Assembly: GCF_019973615.1 (NCBI RefSeq)
Contig: NZ_AP024238.1
Span: 2,749,989-2,813,988 of the forward strand
Reading direction: 5' to 3'
Length of the DNA stretch: 64,000 nt
DNA from: Rhodoferax lithotrophicus
Lineage (GTDB): Bacteria; Pseudomonadota; Gammaproteobacteria; Burkholderiales; Burkholderiaceae_C
The notes beneath the pieces were generated by a model. The model made no database searches. It was not told where the DNA came from and saw nothing but the letters and a program-made list of their open reading frames with translations. How positions within the stretch are numbered: the stretch's first letter is position 1; each line of letters begins with the position of its first letter. Positions 60,836-64,000 of this stretch are shown here, in pieces. A program made the translations under genes and the position numbers.

Positions 60836-61729
60836 ATGACACTTCCTCAGCGCATCCTTACCGGCAGCATCGTTGCCTTGGTTACCCCCATGCTTGCCGA
60901 TGGCAGCGTAGACTACGCCGCCTTGCGAAAGTTGATCGACTGGCACGTAGCCGAAGGCACTGATTGCGTAGGTGTTGTCGGCACCACGGGTGAATCACCT
61001 ACGGTCAGCGTCACGGAACACTGTGAAATCATCAGGGTTGCGGTTGAGCAGGCAGCAGGACGTATACCGATCATGGCAGGCTGCGGCTCCAACTGCACAG
61101 CTGAAGCCATTGAACTGGCTAAATTCGCCAAAAAAGTGGGGGCAGACAGCCAACTTCAGGTTGTTCCCTATTACAACAAGCCCACACAAGAAGGTCAGTA
61201 CCAACACTTCAAAGCGATTGCTGAAGCGGTAGAACTGCCCTTGATTTTGTACAACGTGCCAGGACGCTCGGTGGCGGATATGGCAGTCGAAACGGTCTTG
61301 CGTCTGGCAGAAGTGCCAGGCATTGTGGGCATCAAGGAAGCTACCGGCAACATTGACCGCGCTCAGTGGCTCATCAAACAAGCACCGGAAAACTTTGCGA
61401 TTTATTCGGGTGATGACCCCACTGCGGTCGCGCTGATGCTGTGTGGTGGTCATGGCAATATCAGTGTGACTGCGAATGTAGCGCCACGACTGATGCATGA
61501 ACTGTGCATGGCGGCTCTGGCTGGTGATGTCAAACGCGCCATGGATATCCAGTTTAAATTGATGCCCCTGCACAAAAATTTGTTTGTGGAGGCCAACCCT
61601 ATTCCGGTCAAGTGGGCTGTCGCTCGCATGAACCTGTGCGGCGGCACCATGCGTTTGCCTTTAACCGAATTGACATCGGCCAATGAGCCTGTGGTTGAAG
61701 CTGCCATGCAGGCTGTTGGCCTGATTTGA
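60836..61729 (+). CDS. dapA: 4-hydroxy-tetrahydrodipicolinate synthase
   Basis: 297 residues, a full-length TIM-barrel aldolase of the DapA family. The Schiff-base Lys167 is in [11 protein letters not shown], Tyr139 in LYNVPGRSV with Arg143, and the Thr-Thr pair in VGTTGES (50-54). It condenses pyruvate with aspartate semialdehyde, the first step of lysine and diaminopimelate synthesis. The next gene is bamC, the order common in beta- and gammaproteobacteria. Confidence 0.95.
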   Translation: MTLPQRILTGSIVALVTPMLADGSVDYAALRKLIDWHVAEGTDCVGVVGTTGESPTVSVTEHCEIIRVAVEQAAGRIPIMAGCGSNCTAEAIELAKFAKKVGADSQLQVVPYYNKPTQEGQYQHFKAIAEAVELPLILYNVPGRSVADMAVETVLRLAEVPGIVGIKEATGNIDRAQWLIKQAPENFAIYSGDDPTAVALMLCGGHGNISVTANVAPRLMHELCMAALAGDVKRAMDIQFKLMPLHKNLFVEANPIPVKWAVARMNLCGGTMRLPLTELTSANEPVVEAAMQAVGLI

Positions 61730-61767
61730 GCCCGACGCTGTTCTGAATATTGACCCAAAGGACTTTC

Positions 61768-62850
61768 GTGAATCATTTTTCCAAACTTGCACTTCTTGGC
61801 TTGAGCCTTACTCTGGGAGCCTGCTCGGTTCTGCAGGGTGACAAAGTGGATTACAAAAGTGCGGGGAAAGCCCCACCGCTGGATATTCCCCCGGATTTAA
61901 CCCAACTTTCCCGCGAAACACGATACGCGGCCCCCGGCGCGCCAGTGACTGCATCAAGCTTTCAGCTTGGTCAAACCAGCGTTCAGACAACGCCAACCGC
62001 CGTAACAGCCTTGGGCGATGTTCGAATTGAACGGGCAGGCAATCAGCGTTGGCTGGTGATTGATCGCCCGGCAGACAAGCTATGGGAACCAGTCAAGGAC
62101 TTCTGGCAAGAGAACGGTTTTTTGCTGGCTATGGATCAAGCCAATCTGGGCATTATGGAAACCGACTGGGCTGAAAATCGGGCCAAGATTCCCCAGGATA
62201 TCATTCGCAGCACCATCGGCAAGGTATTTGACTCCTTGTACTCCACGGGTGAACGCGACAAATTCCGCACGCGACTGGAACGTAACGCCAATGGCGGTAC
62301 AGATATCTTCATCAGCCATCGAGGCATGATGGAGGTCTACAGTAGCGCCAGTAAAGACCAAACCGTTTGGCAACCACGTGCCGCAGATCCAGAGCTCGAA
62401 GCTGAATTTTTGCGTCGTTTGATGGTGAAACTTGGTGTGACTCAAGAGCAATCCAAAGTCATCGTGGCTGCAGGTGTGGCTCAAAATGGTGCAAAAATCA
62501 GCCAGGTGAATGGCCAGCCAGTGGTTCAGATTGAGGATGGTTTTGACCGTGCTTGGCGTCGCGTCGGCTTGTCTCTGGATCGAACCAACTTCACCGTTGA
62601 AGACCGTGACCGCAGTAAAGGCATTTACTTTGTGCGTTATGTAGCTTCTGTGGCGGACAAGGCTGAACCAGGGTTCTTCAGCAATTTGTTCAGCTCATCT
62701 CCCAAAGACAATGCTCCCCAAAAATTCCGTATCGCAGTGCTGAGTCAAGGTAATCTCACGACGGTTTCTGTACAAAATGCAGATGGCTCGACTGCACCTG
62801 CTGAACAAGCCCGGCGCATTGTTCAGGTGATTGCAGACGATCTGAAATAA
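61768..62850 (+). CDS. bamC: Outer-membrane assembly lipoprotein BamC
   Basis: 360 residues from the GTG at 61768, chosen for AAGGA 5 bp upstream. A lipoprotein signal ends in LGAC (Cys about residue 19). The mature N-terminus has the conserved LDIPPDLTQLSR sequence that docks on BamD, followed by two helix-grip domains. Together with BamA, B, D and E it forms the beta-barrel assembly machine. It follows dapA by 38 bp. An inverted repeat CATCAGGC/GCCTGATG (62856-62863 with 62882-62889) lies between it and the convergent gene. Confidence 0.92.
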   Translation: MNHFSKLALLGLSLTLGACSVLQGDKVDYKSAGKAPPLDIPPDLTQLSRETRYAAPGAPVTASSFQLGQTSVQTTPTAVTALGDVRIERAGNQRWLVIDRPADKLWEPVKDFWQENGFLLAMDQANLGIMETDWAENRAKIPQDIIRSTIGKVFDSLYSTGERDKFRTRLERNANGGTDIFISHRGMMEVYSSASKDQTVWQPRAADPELEAEFLRRLMVKLGVTQEQSKVIVAAGVAQNGAKISQVNGQPVVQIEDGFDRAWRRVGLSLDRTNFTVEDRDRSKGIYFVRYVASVADKAEPGFFSNLFSSSPKDNAPQKFRIAVLSQGNLTTVSVQNADGSTAPAEQARRIVQVIADDLK

Positions 62851-62875
62851 AACAACATCAGGCGGCGTAAAACCT

Positions 62876-63493
62876 TTACCTGCCTGATGAGAACCGGGTT
62901 CCGGCCTGCTTGATTCCCCAGAGCAACTCCACGAGAGCCGGATTATTGAGCAGTGGCTCACCCAACAAAATGAGCCAATATCCCGTGCCATCAACCCAAA
63001 ATGGCACAAAAGAGTGATCTGGCAACAAAAACTCAGGATCCGAGTGAAAAGCCACGTAGCCGGAAGCGCCGCGCCAGCCGCGTTTAGCTTGACGCAATGC
63101 AAATTCTGAAAAATCTGCAGCTGCAGCACTGAGAACATCGGCCTCATCCTGAGTTAAGCCACTGCGACCCAAGCAAAACCCCTCTTGCGAAGCCAGTACC
63201 GCTCGGCGCTCGGCAGATAGCGACGCAATAACGTGTTGCAAAAAGTCATCCAGTTTGGCATCGGGCCCTTGTAATGGGCGTGGCAGGGCTTGCACCCAAC
63301 CTTGGACTTGCATTTCGGCAATTTGCACTGCATCCAACTCTCCAAGTTGCATCCAATTGGCCTGTTCCAGTGCACACTCCCCTGTGAGCAAAATCTGCAT
63401 CGAAAGAGCAGTGGTGTCAGGCTTGATCGAACCAAAAGCGCGCAAGACACCTGAGGGTGTCAACATGAACCAGTCAGATGTTGGGTGTGTCAT
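62876..63493 (-). CDS. Uncharacterised protein with a possible Roadblock/LC7-like segment
   Basis: 205 residues from the ATG at 63493; no strong ribosome-binding site. The first ~75 residues (MTHPTSDWFMLTPSGVLRAF and onward) look like a small sensor-type domain. From about residue 95, VLASQEGFCLGRSGLTQDEAD followed by an Ala-rich helix and strands resembles Roadblock/LC7 proteins, which act as GTPase or motor regulators; the similarity is by eye only. The next gene upstream on the same strand is also uncharacterised, and the two form an operon running off the window. Confidence 0.6.
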   Translation of the reverse strand: MTHPTSDWFMLTPSGVLRAFGSIKPDTTALSMQILLTGECALEQANWMQLGELDAVQIAEMQVQGWVQALPRPLQGPDAKLDDFLQHVIASLSAERRAVLASQEGFCLGRSGLTQDEADVLSAAAADFSEFALRQAKRGWRGASGYVAFHSDPEFLLPDHSFVPFWVDGTGYWLILLGEPLLNNPALVELLWGIKQAGTRFSSGR

Positions 63494-63542
63494 GATGTTT
63501 CAAGAAAAATTAAAAATGAATGCAGAGAATGGCGAAAACAAC

Positions 63543-64000
63543 CTAGTTGTCTGTTTTCGACATCCTTAGTCCCGCTGAAATTTCATGCAAAAAGGTATAC
63601 ATATCCTTAAACGCCATGCCCAGTCGGTGCGCCCGTTCTTCAGCCTCACTTGCTTCCAGTGCGCGAACAGAAACTGCTGCCGCCAATGCACTGCTATCAC
63701 ACACACGTGCAATCACCGGTAAGGGCGTGTTGGTCGCCACCCAAGCTTCCTCAGGGTTCACAATAAGAGAGTTTTGAACGGTAAAACGCATCTCAAAAGG
63801 AATCCGGGTTTGGATTCCATTCAGCATTTGCCGCAACAAGGTGTATCTCTCAAGCGGAGCAAGTGCCAATTGAGCAGCCAAAATATCTGGACTTAATGTC
63901 GGCGCAGAAGGTGATCCAGCATGCTTGAGCTGTCTCGTTGGATGCACATCCGCCCCCACCGTCTTGACAGGTACAGCTGACTTGTTGCGTAGCGATGTGG
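63543..64000 (-). CDS. Uncharacterised protein, partial at the right edge
   Basis: The frame has no stop up to the right edge, so the N-terminus is cut off; 152 residues are visible. A GTG at 63959 is a possible internal start but lacks a ribosome-binding site. It contains LAPLERYTLLRQMLNGI and a mixed helix-strand segment ending in a helical ARALEASEAEERAHRLG-like region (VRALEASEAEERAHRLG). I do not recognise the family. It is encoded 49 bp upstream of the Roadblock-like gene on the same strand and is probably its partner. Confidence 0.55.
   Translation of the reverse strand, partial: TSLRNKSAVPVKTVGADVHPTRQLKHAGSPSAPTLSPDILAAQLALAPLERYTLLRQMLNGIQTRIPFEMRFTVQNSLIVNPEEAWVATNTPLPVIARVCDSSALAAAVSVRALEASEAEERAHRLGMAFKDMYTFLHEISAGLRMSKTDN

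Overview
The window reads as chromosome of a betaproteobacterium of the order Burkholderiales, most likely family Comamonadaceae (Rhodoferax/Polaromonas-like). This is inferred from the dapA-bamC neighbourhood, the 4,5-cleavage protocatechuate dioxygenase, the HiPIP, and a dispersed two-hairpin intergenic repeat of a type I associate with that family. No rRNA, tRNA, CRISPR array or intact insertion sequence was seen. The species is not provable from the sequence alone.

Layout. 1-5.9 kb: a tripartite ABC exporter (TolC-like end, HlyD, double ATPase, two permeases). 5.9-8.7 kb: a small lipoprotein, an acetyltransferase and a HiPIP gene lying between two copies of a ~400-bp repeat module. 8.7-16.1 kb: a lone DUF2126 amidoligase-like protein, then a GGDEF-EAL protein and a tandem-cache/CheW protein. 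16.1-23.4 kb: a CoA-transferase-type enzyme facing a complete Liv-type ABC importer. 23.5-27.1 kb: hemerythrin-like protein, AraC regulator with LysE exporter, CreD. 27.1-33.1 kb: ligB-ligA, a two-component system, a ferric-reductase-like membrane flavoprotein and a LysR regulator. 33.2-37.5 kb: a Nif11-leader-like precursor peptide gene, an AraC regulator, and a class I P450 with its ferredoxin and ferredoxin reductase.

37.9-45 kb is an accessory, defence-like island: a three-gene DUF262 / AAA ATPase / unknown operon, a truncated VapC-like PIN domain, an uncharacterised two-gene module with a degenerate ImmA/IrrE-like domain, and an alpha/beta hydrolase between two imperfect 27-bp repeats. 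45-53.3 kb holds a hemolysin-III protein, a flavin reductase-like protein, an octaheme HAO-family cytochrome with a TPR protein, a lone FliD-like protein, a DUF2975/Xre pair, a lipoprotein S9 peptidase and a LysE exporter. 53.5-64 kb is core genome: parE - lytic transglycosylase - parC, an MFS transporter, a 41-residue membrane protein with a methyltransferase, dapA, bamC, and two uncharacterised genes at the right edge.

How genes may work together. The P450 system (possible oxidation or demethylation of an aromatic compound), ligAB (ring cleavage) and the LysR and AraC regulators form a plausible aromatic-catabolism neighbourhood. A 55-bp sequence, 43/55 identical, lies upstream of both ligA and the LysR gene and suggests that this LysR protein controls ligAB, although a two-component/ferric-reductase module now separates them. 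The most interesting unexplained items are the four DnaA-box/hairpin repeats around the HiPIP gene, the orphan Nif11-like precursor, the DUF262 operon and the 146/439-residue gene pair.
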